6,290 bases of DNA, taken from the NCBI GenBank assembly GCA_016184445.1, contig JACPCT010000227.1, forward strand, positions 1 to 6,290. Reading direction: 5' to 3'. Within the stretch, counting starts at the first letter, position 1. Every line of letters begins with the position of its first letter. The notes beneath the pieces are model-generated. The model worked only from the letters and a program-made list of their open reading frames with translations. It was not told the DNA's origin and did no database searches. Both the position numbers and the translations under genes were made by a program. Of the stretch, positions 1 through 6,290 are shown piece after piece. This stretch comes from Candidatus Tectimicrobiota bacterium (GTDB lineage Bacteria; UBA8248).

Positions 1-255
1 AACGACCCGGACGCCCGGGCCCTGGTGGTGGAGCTGGCAGCGGAGGAGGGAGAGCTGGAGGACCCCGGCGGGGAGTTGCGCGACCACCTGAACCGCCTGG
101 GCGAGCGGTCCCGGCGCCGGCGGGAGGAGAGCCTGAACCAAGCGATTGAGGATGCCCGTCGCCGCGAGGGCGAGGATTCCCCTGCGGTGCTCAGGTTGTT
201 GGAGGAGAAGAATGCGTTGCTGCGCCAGCGGCAGCGGCAGGTGACTCCCCGCTAG
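1..255 (+). CDS. dnaG: DNA primase DnaG, C-terminal fragment (5' end outside window)
   Basis: The frame is open from base 1 and ends at TAG 253-255, giving the last 84 residues of a longer protein. They are highly charged and helical, with an acidic stretch (ELAAEEGELEDPGGEL) followed by Arg/Glu-rich helices and a final LLEEKNALLRQRQRQ. This matches the C-terminal helicase-binding part of DnaG, which makes RNA primers for replication and docks on DnaB. The catalytic zinc-binding and TOPRIM parts lie upstream, so none of the diagnostic catalytic motifs can be seen. The call rests on this tail plus the complete rpoD 61 bases downstream, the conserved dnaG-rpoD order of the macromolecular-synthesis operon. 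An in-frame GTG at 25 is internal and not a start. Alternative: another helical protein that happens to precede rpoD, which is less likely. Confidence 0.83.
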   Translation, partial: NDPDARALVVELAAEEGELEDPGGELRDHLNRLGERSRRRREESLNQAIEDARRREGEDSPAVLRLLEEKNALLRQRQRQVTPR

Positions 256-270
256 GGCGCCCGCGAATTT

Positions 271-289
271 GGCATCGGCCTGAGATGCC
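271..289 (+). other. Short stem-loop between dnaG and rpoD
   Basis: GGCATC (271-276) pairs perfectly with GATGCC (284-289) around a 7-base loop. No T-run follows, so it is not an intrinsic terminator. It lies 15 bases upstream of the rpoD ribosome-binding site. In E. coli the dnaG-rpoD mRNA is processed in this interval, so an RNA-processing or stability role is possible, but that is inference from position only. Confidence 0.35.
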
Positions 290-304
290 CCGGCATTGAG
301 GGAA

Positions 305-310
305 AAGGAG
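305..310 (+). promoter_or_regulatory. Ribosome-binding site that decides the rpoD start
   Basis: AAGGAG at 305-310 is a strong Shine-Dalgarno sequence. It stands 6 bases before the in-frame TTG at 317. The ATG at 326 would have a 15-base gap, and the TTG at 296 lies upstream of the site and has no purine-rich sequence in front of it. The TTG at 317 is therefore the best-supported start. Confidence 0.6.
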
Positions 311-316
311 CGGAAA

Positions 317-2113
<1,797 letters not shown>

Positions 2114-2150
2114 CAGGGAACTCCGCCTCGCCCGCCCTGCGGCCGCGGGT

Positions 2151-2180
2151 TTGACAATCCCCGCCGGGGGGAGCCATAAC
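2151..2180 (+). promoter_or_regulatory. Sigma-70 promoter upstream of the tRNA gene
   Basis: A perfect -35 box TTGACA (2151-2156) is followed, after 18 bases, by CATAAC (2175-2180), which matches four of six bases of TATAAT. Transcription would start near 2187, about 70 bases before the mature tRNA. The spacer contains a small inverted repeat, CCCC-GCC-GGGG (2159-2169). This is the only convincing promoter I see in the window. It probably drives the tRNA and, by read-through, the zinc-ribbon gene and rnpB, since neither has an obvious promoter of its own. Confidence 0.6.
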
Positions 2181-2200
2181 AATGGGTCGAACGGGCTGGT

Positions 2201-2245
2201 CCGCCGACCGTGGGAAGGTGCCTTTCCGGCCCCGGTCCCCGGCGG
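2201..2245 (+). other. Structured tRNA leader (extended stem-loop)
   Basis: Nested inverted repeats make one long hairpin. CCGCCG (2201-2206) pairs with CGGCGG (2240-2245), ACCG (2207-2210) with CGGT (2233-2236), and GGAAGG (2213-2218) with CTTTCC (2222-2227) around a TGC loop, including one G-T wobble. Sixteen pairs in 45 bases is more than a plain 5' leader needs, though GC-rich sequence pairs easily. It lies between the predicted transcription start and the tRNA, 12 bases before the tRNA. It has no T-run, so it is not a standard terminator. Its function is unknown. Confidence 0.4.
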
Positions 2246-2257
2246 CCATCTCCATCT

Positions 2258-2329
2258 GGGCCCATAGCTCAGCGGTAGAGCGGCCGGCTCATAACCGGTT
2301 GGTCCTTGGTTCGAATCCAGGTGGGCCCA
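2258..2329 (+). tRNA. tRNA with CAU anticodon (elongator Met or Ile2)
   Basis: A full cloverleaf can be drawn. The acceptor is GGGCCCA (2258-2264) with TGGGCCC (2322-2328), and the discriminator is A2329. The D stem is GCTC/GAGC with a 7-base loop. The anticodon stem GCCGG/CCGGT holds the loop CTCATAA, with anticodon CAT at 2290-2292. The variable loop has 5 bases. The T stem CTTGG/CCAGG carries a TTCGAAT loop. The next bases are CTA, so CCA must be added enzymatically. It is not initiator tRNA: pair 1:72 is G:C rather than a mismatch, and the three G:C pairs at 29-31 are absent. Between elongator Met and lysidine-modified Ile2 the case is open. Acceptor pairs C4:G69 and C5:G68, which E. coli TilS uses to recognise Ile2, are present, leaning toward Ile2, but this rule is not universal. 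Confidence 0.95.
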
Positions 2330-2345
2330 CTAATCTCGAGAGGGC

Positions 2346-2351
2346 GGGGAG
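2346..2351 (+). promoter_or_regulatory. Ribosome-binding site of the zinc-ribbon/RNase H gene
   Basis: GGGGAG lies 9 bases before GTG 2361 and 17 bases after the tRNA. It is part of a 12-base sequence, GGCGGGGAGTCC (2343-2354), repeated exactly at 3613-3624 in front of the crotonase gene. Confidence 0.5.
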
Positions 2352-2360
2352 TCCCTTCCG

Positions 2361-3350
2361 GTGCACCCTGAGCTTCGGGCTTTGGTTGAGCTTCAGGCCA
2401 TCGATGACCGCATCGCCGCCCTGAAGCGGGAGCTCGTCGCCATCCCCGGCCGAGTCGAGTCCGAAAACCGGCTCCTCAAGTCCTTCGAGGATTCGGTCGC
2501 CGAGGCCCAAAAAGCCGTCGAGAGCGTCAAGAAGCGCCAGCGCGACACCGAGCGCGAGATCCAGTCCACCGAGCAGAAGCTGCGCGAGGCCCGGGGTAAG
2601 CAGGCCCTCGTGAAGACCAACGACGAGTTCCGCGCCCTAAGCAGCGAGATCGCCCAGCTGGAAGGCCAAGTCGGCTCCCTCGAGGACGCCGCGCTCGAGA
2701 TCATGGAGAGCCTTCCCGCCGCTGAGAAGCGGCTGGCCGAGGAGAAGGGTGAGATGGATCGCGCCAAGGGGCAGGTCCAGGGCGCGGTGAGCCGCCACAA
2801 GGCCGAGGGGGAGCGCCTGGAGAAGAGCCTCCAAACCCTCCTCATCGAGCGGCAGACGGTTGCCGCCGCCGTCAGTTCCCCTTGGCAGGAGCGCTACGAG
2901 AGATTCTACAAGGGCCGGGGCGGCCTGGCCGTGTGCCCCATCATCGAGCAGACCTGCCAGGGCTGCCGGATGTCGGAGACGCTCCAGCGCTTCTTCGAGA
3001 TCCGCGACTCCGAGGACACCATCTTCACCTGCTCGAACTGTGGCCGCATCATCTTCTACAAGGTGGCCACCAACAACGTGGCCGAGTACCAGGGCCTCCT
3101 GCTGGGCCTGGGGCAGGCGCTGGAGTTCGGGGCCAGCGAGGTGGAGGTGGTGACCGACTCCGAGCTCCTGGCACGCCAGTGGAGCGGCGAGTACCGGGTC
3201 AGGCATCCGGAGCTGAAGGAGCTCTACGGAAAGGCCAAAGAAGCCGCCCGCAGGTTCGAGCGGGTGGTGGTGCGGCACGTGCGCCGGGGCGAGAACGTCG
3301 CCGCCGACGCCGCCGCCAACCGGGCCATCGACTCGGCCCCGGGCGCTTGA
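2361..3350 (+). CDS. Coiled-coil C4 zinc-ribbon protein fused to an N-terminally truncated RNase HI domain
   Basis: The 329-residue product has two parts. Residues 1-185 form a long charged coiled coil (start VHPELRALVELQAIDDRIA). A C4 zinc ribbon follows, with Cys199/Cys202 (CQGC) and Cys224/Cys227 (CSNCGRIIFY). This is the DUF164/zf-RING_7 family that includes H. pylori HP0958, a protein that binds RpoN and flagellin mRNA. After Lys234 the chain goes straight into VATNNVAEYQGLLLGLGQAL, the middle of an RNase HI fold. Glu242, Asp266 (VTDSELL) and Asp316 (ENVAADAAAN) match three of the four catalytic acids. The first two or three strands, with the first catalytic Asp (usually in a DGxxxGNPG context), are missing, roughly 50-60 residues. 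Zinc-ribbon and RNase H genes are often neighbours (Rv2229c/Rv2228c in M. tuberculosis), so a fusion is reasonable, but cleavage activity is doubtful. GTG 2361 is chosen because it matches the family's usual N-terminus and has a Shine-Dalgarno. Confidence 0.85.
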   Translation: MHPELRALVELQAIDDRIAALKRELVAIPGRVESENRLLKSFEDSVAEAQKAVESVKKRQRDTEREIQSTEQKLREARGKQALVKTNDEFRALSSEIAQLEGQVGSLEDAALEIMESLPAAEKRLAEEKGEMDRAKGQVQGAVSRHKAEGERLEKSLQTLLIERQTVAAAVSSPWQERYERFYKGRGGLAVCPIIEQTCQGCRMSETLQRFFEIRDSEDTIFTCSNCGRIIFYKVATNNVAEYQGLLLGLGQALEFGASEVEVVTDSELLARQWSGEYRVRHPELKELYGKAKEAARRFERVVVRHVRRGENVAADAAANRAIDSAPGA

Positions 3351-3375
3351 GCAGAGGGAGGAGAGCAGCATCCGG

Positions 3376-3602
3376 CTTGGACCGGAGCGGGCCGCGCGGC
3401 CGCTCGCGGCTTCGCGCCGCGGGAGGAAAGTCCGGGCTCCGCAGGGCAGGGTGGTGGATAACGTCCACCGGGGGCGACCGATGTCTCCGGGTTGGCCGCA
3501 TGAGGCGGAGGGCAACTTCCGTCCCAGATGGATGGCCGCGGGCCCGCCCCTCGGGGCGGGTGACAGAACCCGGCTTACAGGCCCGCTCTGGTCCGGTTTT
3601 TT
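3376..3602 (+). ncRNA. rnpB: RNase P RNA, internally shortened
   Basis: RNase P RNA is the catalytic subunit that matures tRNA 5' ends. Core signatures are exact: GAGGAAAGTCCGGGC (3423-3437) and GACAGAACCCGGCTTAC (3562-3578). P4 forms between 3428-3436 and 3569-3576 with the conserved bulged U (3431). P1 is 15 continuous pairs (3379-3393 with 3580-3594). P2 is 3395-3401 with 3534-3540, P3 is 3405-3421, P8 is 3453-3469 with loop TAACG, P18 is 3506-3521 with a GCAA tetraloop, and P19 is 3543-3560. After GGGGGCGACC (3470-3479, the P9 position) the sequence jumps to CTCCGGGTTGGCCGC (3485-3499), which normally follows P15-P17. Helices P10-P14, the 3' strands of P5 and P7, and P15-P17 with the CCA-binding loop are absent. 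Length is about 225 nt against the usual 350-400. Either a true reduced RNA, a dead copy, or a deletion artefact. The ends are approximate. Confidence 0.9.
3580..3602 (+). terminator. rnpB 3' end: P1 strand plus T-run
   Basis: The 3' strand of P1 (GGCCCGCTCTGGTCC, 3580-3594) is followed by GG and then TTTTTT (3597-3602). In rnpB genes the P1 helix and a T-run commonly define the end. Here P1 closes a long-range helix, so termination efficiency is uncertain. The next gene starts only 24 bases on and has no visible promoter, so substantial read-through is likely. Confidence 0.5.
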
Positions 3603-3615
3603 CCCTTGCGCAGGC

Positions 3616-3621
3616 GGGGAG
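3616..3621 (+). promoter_or_regulatory. Ribosome-binding site that decides the crotonase start
   Basis: GGGGAG stands 5 bases before ATG 3627. The upstream in-frame TTG at 3606 has only T-rich rnpB terminator sequence before it, so ATG 3627 is preferred. The site lies in the second copy of the 12-base GGCGGGGAGTCC repeat (3613-3624). Confidence 0.6.
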
Positions 3622-3626
3622 TCCTG

Positions 3627-4415
3627 ATGACCGAAGAAACCCTGTTGGTGGAGAAGCAGGGCGGCGTCGCCACGGTCGTCATCAACCGGCCTGGCCAGCA
3701 CAACGCCATCCTGCGCGCCATGTGGCAGCGTCTCCCCGCCATCTTCGAGGAGCTGGAGCGGGACGGCGAGACCCGCGTCATCGTCCTCCGCGGGGCGGGC
3801 GAGAAGGCCTTCGCCTCGGGCCAGGACATCACCGAGTTCCGCGAGACCACGACGCCCGAGGCGGCGCGCGCCCATAGCAGCCTCCTGGACGGGGTGCTGG
3901 AGCGCATCACGGCGATCCGGCTTCCCACCATCGCCATGGTGCACGGCTTCGGGATGGGGGGCGCGGTGGGGCTCCTGGCGGTGTGCGACCTGCGCTACGC
4001 GGCCGAGGACGCCGTCATCGCCGTCCCTGCGGCCCGACTCGGCATCGTCTACCCGGAGCCCCTCACCCGGCTCATCATGAACCTCATCGGCCCGGCGAAC
4101 ACGAAAGAGATGCTCATGACGGCCCGCCGCTACTTGGCCGAGGAAGCTCTCCGCATCGGCTTCCTGACGCGGGTGTTCCCCAAGGCGGAGCTCGAGAAGC
4201 AGACCTACGACGCGGCCCGCGCGATCGCCACGAACGCCCCCATCTCGGTGCGGAACTCCAAGGAGATGGTGAACCTCATCCAGGCGGATTCGCTCTCCCC
4301 CGAGGGGAGCGAGCGCGCCCGGGCTCTCCGGCTGGCGGGTTTCAACAGCCAGGATTTCTCGGAAGGCGTGGATGCCTTCCTGAACAAGCGCGTGCCGGTC
4401 TTCCGCGGCGCGTAG
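3627..4415 (+). CDS. Crotonase-superfamily (enoyl-CoA hydratase/isomerase-like) protein
   Basis: The product is 262 residues, the normal size for a single crotonase domain, and is probably a cytoplasmic enzyme acting on a CoA thioester. Family features include VATVVINRPGQHNA (14-27), the first oxyanion-hole segment AFASGQDITEF (61-71), the second at HGFGMGGAVGLLAVCDL (106-122), PAARLGIVYPEPLTRL (134-149) and ARRYLAEEALRIGFL with the usual VFPKAELE after it. The two acid residues that define true enoyl-CoA hydratases (Glu144 and Glu164 in the rat enzyme) align with Gly115 and Ala135. Hydration of a double bond by the standard mechanism is therefore unlikely. An isomerase, decarboxylase, hydrolase or other crotonase reaction is more plausible, and the substrate is unknown. 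It begins 24 bases after rnpB and ends 33 bases before ilvA, so it probably heads the ilvA-purH transcript, though the pathways are not obviously linked. Confidence 0.9.
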   Translation: MTEETLLVEKQGGVATVVINRPGQHNAILRAMWQRLPAIFEELERDGETRVIVLRGAGEKAFASGQDITEFRETTTPEAARAHSSLLDGVLERITAIRLPTIAMVHGFGMGGAVGLLAVCDLRYAAEDAVIAVPAARLGIVYPEPLTRLIMNLIGPANTKEMLMTARRYLAEEALRIGFLTRVFPKAELEKQTYDAARAIATNAPISVRNSKEMVNLIQADSLSPEGSERARALRLAGFNSQDFSEGVDAFLNKRVPVFRGA

Positions 4416-4448
4416 GCGGCGCCGCGCCCGCCCGCGCGAGGAAAGCTG

Positions 4449-5702
4449 ATGGATTCCCCCAGGACGACGGATGAGGTGAAATCCCTGGACGCGGGCTGGG
4501 TGGCCGAGGAGGCCGCCCGGGCCGCCGGGGTGATCTCCCGTTACCTGCGGCCCACCCCCTGCCGCTTCACCGAGCATTTCTCCGAGCAACTGGGCCTCGA
4601 GGTCTATCTCAAGCCCGAGAACTTCCAGCGCACGGGTTCCTTCAAGGTGCGGGGGGCCTTCTACGCCGCGAGCCGCCTCACCCCCTCCCAGCGCCAGTGG
4701 GGTGTCGTCACCGCTTCGGCGGGCAACCACGCCCAGGGCGTCGCCTTCGCGGCCAAGCAAATGGGCGTGCGCTCGCTCGTCGTCATGCCCGAGTACACCC
4801 CCAACACCAAGCTCGACGCGGTGAAGGCGCTGGGGGCCGAGGTGGAGCTTTACGGCGCTACCTTCGACGAGGCCTACGCCCGCGCCCGGGAGTACGAGGG
4901 CTCGCGCGGCCTGGTGATGGTCCCCCCCTTCGACCATCCCGACGTCATCGCGGGCCAGGGCACGCTGGGGATTGAGATCCTCGACGAGGTGCCCGACGTG
5001 GGGACCATCCTCGTCTCGGTGGGGGGAGGCGGCCTCATCTCGGGAGTGGCCGCCGTGGTCAAGGCCCGCCGCCCGGACGTGCGCGTCGTCGGGGTGGTGG
5101 CCCAGGGGGTGCCCTCCCTGCCGCGATCCCTCGACGCCGGCCGCATCGTGGAGGCCCCCTCCATCTCGACCATCGCCGACGGCATCGCGGTCAAGCGGGT
5201 AGGGGACTTCTGCTTCCCGCTGATCCAGCAACTGGTGGACCAGGTGGTCACCGTCTCGGACGATCACATGGCCCACGCCATCCTGAGCCTGCTCGAGCGC
5301 GAGCGGATGCTCGCCGAGGCGGCCGGGGCCGCGCCCCTCGCCGCTCTCACTGAGCGGCGGGCCCGTGTCAACGGCAAGGTTGTGGCCCTCCTCAGCGGCG
5401 GGAACCTCGACGTCAACCTCCTCTCCCGCATCATCGGCAAGGGCCTGGCCCTCGCCAACCGTTACGCCCGGGTGCAGGTCCCGCTCCAGGACGTGCCGGG
5501 GGCCCTGGCCAAACTCTCGAAGACCGTGGCCGAGTGCCGGGTGAACATCATCCACATCGAGCACGACCGCCTGTCTACTCAGGTGCCCATCAACCATACC
5601 ATCTCGACGCTCTACCTGGAGGTGCGGGGCCGGGATCACCTGGAAGCCTTGATCCAGCGCCTCCTGGCCGAAGGCTACGAAGTGCGCCGGGAAGGGAACT
5701 GA
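4449..5702 (+). CDS. ilvA: Threonine ammonia-lyase (threonine dehydratase) with C-terminal ACT domain
   Basis: This PLP enzyme deaminates threonine to 2-oxobutanoate, feeding isoleucine synthesis or threonine catabolism in the cytoplasm. The 417 residues show the PLP lysine Lys66 in GSFKVRGA, the SAGNHAQG loop (90-97), FDEAYARARE, HPDVIAGQGTLGIEILD, the phosphate-binding tetraglycine loop (Gly192-195, SVGGGGLISG), TIADGIAVKR and a late LSGGNLDVNLL. From about 340 on there is a single ACT domain (VPGALAKLSKTVAECRVNII...), as in the short threonine dehydratases of about 400 residues rather than the 500-residue E. coli IlvA with two regulatory repeats. The ACT domain suggests amino-acid feedback. 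The ATG at 4449 follows GAGGAAAG with a short spacer. Serine dehydratase activity is possible. The family call is firm; catabolic versus biosynthetic use is open. Confidence 0.95.
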   Translation: MDSPRTTDEVKSLDAGWVAEEAARAAGVISRYLRPTPCRFTEHFSEQLGLEVYLKPENFQRTGSFKVRGAFYAASRLTPSQRQWGVVTASAGNHAQGVAFAAKQMGVRSLVVMPEYTPNTKLDAVKALGAEVELYGATFDEAYARAREYEGSRGLVMVPPFDHPDVIAGQGTLGIEILDEVPDVGTILVSVGGGGLISGVAAVVKARRPDVRVVGVVAQGVPSLPRSLDAGRIVEAPSISTIADGIAVKRVGDFCFPLIQQLVDQVVTVSDDHMAHAILSLLERERMLAEAAGAAPLAALTERRARVNGKVVALLSGGNLDVNLLSRIIGKGLALANRYARVQVPLQDVPGALAKLSKTVAECRVNIIHIEHDRLSTQVPINHTISTLYLEVRGRDHLEALIQRLLAEGYEVRREGN

Positions 5703-5705
5703 GAC

Positions 5706-6290
5706 ATGGGTTCGCCGCGCCGCGCCGTCATCAGCGTCAGCGACAAGAGGGGGGCCGCCGAGCTGGGCCGCGCCTTGCGCGACGCGGGGTGGGAGATCCT
5801 CTCGACCGGGGGGACGGCCAAGGCCCTCCGGGAGGCGGGGGTCGAGGTCACGGACGTGAGCCGCTACACCGGCCAGCCGGAGATCCTGGGCGGGCGGGTC
5901 AAGACCCTCCATCCCAAGGTGCTGGGCGGCATCCTCGGTCGCGCCGATCAGGCCGCGGAGATGCAGGCGAACGGCATCGAGGCGATCGATCTGGTGGCGG
6001 TCAACCTCTATCCCTTCCGGGAGACGGTGCGCAAGCCTGGGGTGACCCGCGAAGATGCGGTCGAGCAGATCGACATCGGCGGCCCCAGCATGGTGCGCGC
6101 CGCCGCCAAGAACCACGGCCGCGTGGCCGTCGTCGTGGACCCGAACGACTACCCGGAGGTCATCGCCTGCCTCCGGGAGGGGGGGAGCTTTCCCGCCGCG
6201 CTCCTCCGGCGGCTGATGCTCAAGGCGTTCCGGCACACGGCGGCCTATGACGCGGCCATCTCGGCCTACTTCGCCGCCCAGGAGGAGGAC
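5706..6290 (+). CDS. purH: Bifunctional purine enzyme PurH (IMP cyclohydrolase / AICAR transformylase), 3' end outside window
   Basis: The frame is open from ATG 5706 to the last base, giving 195 of the roughly 510-530 residues expected. It covers the N-terminal IMP cyclohydrolase (MGS-like) domain and only the beginning of the linker toward the transformylase domain. Family motifs are clear: [41 protein letters not shown] with GGILGR after it, [32 protein letters not shown] and [14 protein letters not shown]. PurH catalyses the last two steps of de novo IMP synthesis. It starts 3 bases after the ilvA stop, with GGGAA 7 bases upstream inside the end of ilvA, so translational coupling to ilvA is likely. 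The transformylase half cannot be judged. Confidence 0.97.
   Translation, partial: MGSPRRAVISVSDKRGAAELGRALRDAGWEILSTGGTAKALREAGVEVTDVSRYTGQPEILGGRVKTLHPKVLGGILGRADQAAEMQANGIEAIDLVAVNLYPFRETVRKPGVTREDAVEQIDIGGPSMVRAAAKNHGRVAVVVDPNDYPEVIACLREGGSFPAALLRRLMLKAFRHTAAYDAAISAYFAAQEED

Noticed and set aside
2131..2152. Possible intrinsic terminator after rpoD: CCCGC/GCGGG stem followed by TTT
   Set aside because: It has only five pairs, a 9-base loop and three Ts, which overlap the start of the -35 box. Too weak to call.
3376..3602. Reading 3376-3602 as tmRNA, a riboswitch or another structured RNA
   Set aside because: The P4-forming conserved sequences at both ends are specific to RNase P RNA, and no tRNA-like domain or ligand-binding core is seen.
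3606..3626. Longer N-terminus for the crotonase from TTG 3606
   Set aside because: It has no ribosome-binding site, it lies just after the rnpB T-run, and the added residues (MRRRGVL) are not typical of the family. ATG 3627 has a good site.
2637..6236. Minus-strand open frame of 1199 codons
   Set aside because: It crosses rnpB and runs antisense to four genes with clear homology. Its composition is low-complexity, as expected from the absence of stop codons in high-GC sequence.
5534..6250. Plus-strand open frame of 238 codons over the ilvA end and purH
   Set aside because: It is out of frame with both genes and gives Arg/Gly/Pro-rich sequence with no motif. The true frame here is purH from 5706.

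Overview
This is a GC-rich bacterial chromosomal segment (about two-thirds G+C by eye) in which every gene reads left to right. It opens in the last 84 codons of a DnaG-type primase, followed by a complete primary sigma factor, RpoD (region 1.1 through region 4.2). This is the dnaG-rpoD part of the classic macromolecular-synthesis operon. The organism is probably a high-GC Gram-negative-type lineage (deltaproteobacterial, Tectomicrobia- or Rokubacteria-like). That placement is an inference from codon use and gene order only.

After rpoD comes a 144-base spacer holding a good sigma-70 promoter (TTGACA, 18-base spacer, CATAAC) and a strong structured leader. These precede a 72-nt tRNA gene with a CAU anticodon, which is either elongator tRNA-Met or tRNA-Ile2, with no encoded CCA. 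Thirty-one bases later starts a 329-codon gene that fuses a coiled-coil/C4 zinc-ribbon protein to the C-terminal two thirds of an RNase HI domain. Next comes the RNase P RNA gene rnpB.

The third block looks like an operon. It holds a crotonase-superfamily protein, a catabolic-type threonine ammonia-lyase with an ACT domain (ilvA), and the start of purH, cut by the window edge. The spacings are 33 and 3 bases. These are ordinary fatty/CoA-thioester, amino-acid and purine metabolism genes.

The part worth attention is 3050-3500. Two neighbouring genes each lack an internal block. The zinc-ribbon/RNase H fusion jumps from the zinc ribbon straight into the middle of the RNase H fold and so lacks the first catalytic Asp. 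The rnpB gene keeps P1-P4, P8, P18 and P19 with near-perfect conserved cores, but lacks the specificity-domain helices P10-P14 and the P15-P17 region, leaving about 225 nt instead of the usual 350-400. This could be a real reduced RNase P RNA beside a remodelled RNase H protein, or two deletions introduced in this strain or in assembly. The sequence alone cannot decide. Nothing in the window suggests a mobile element, CRISPR array or defence system.
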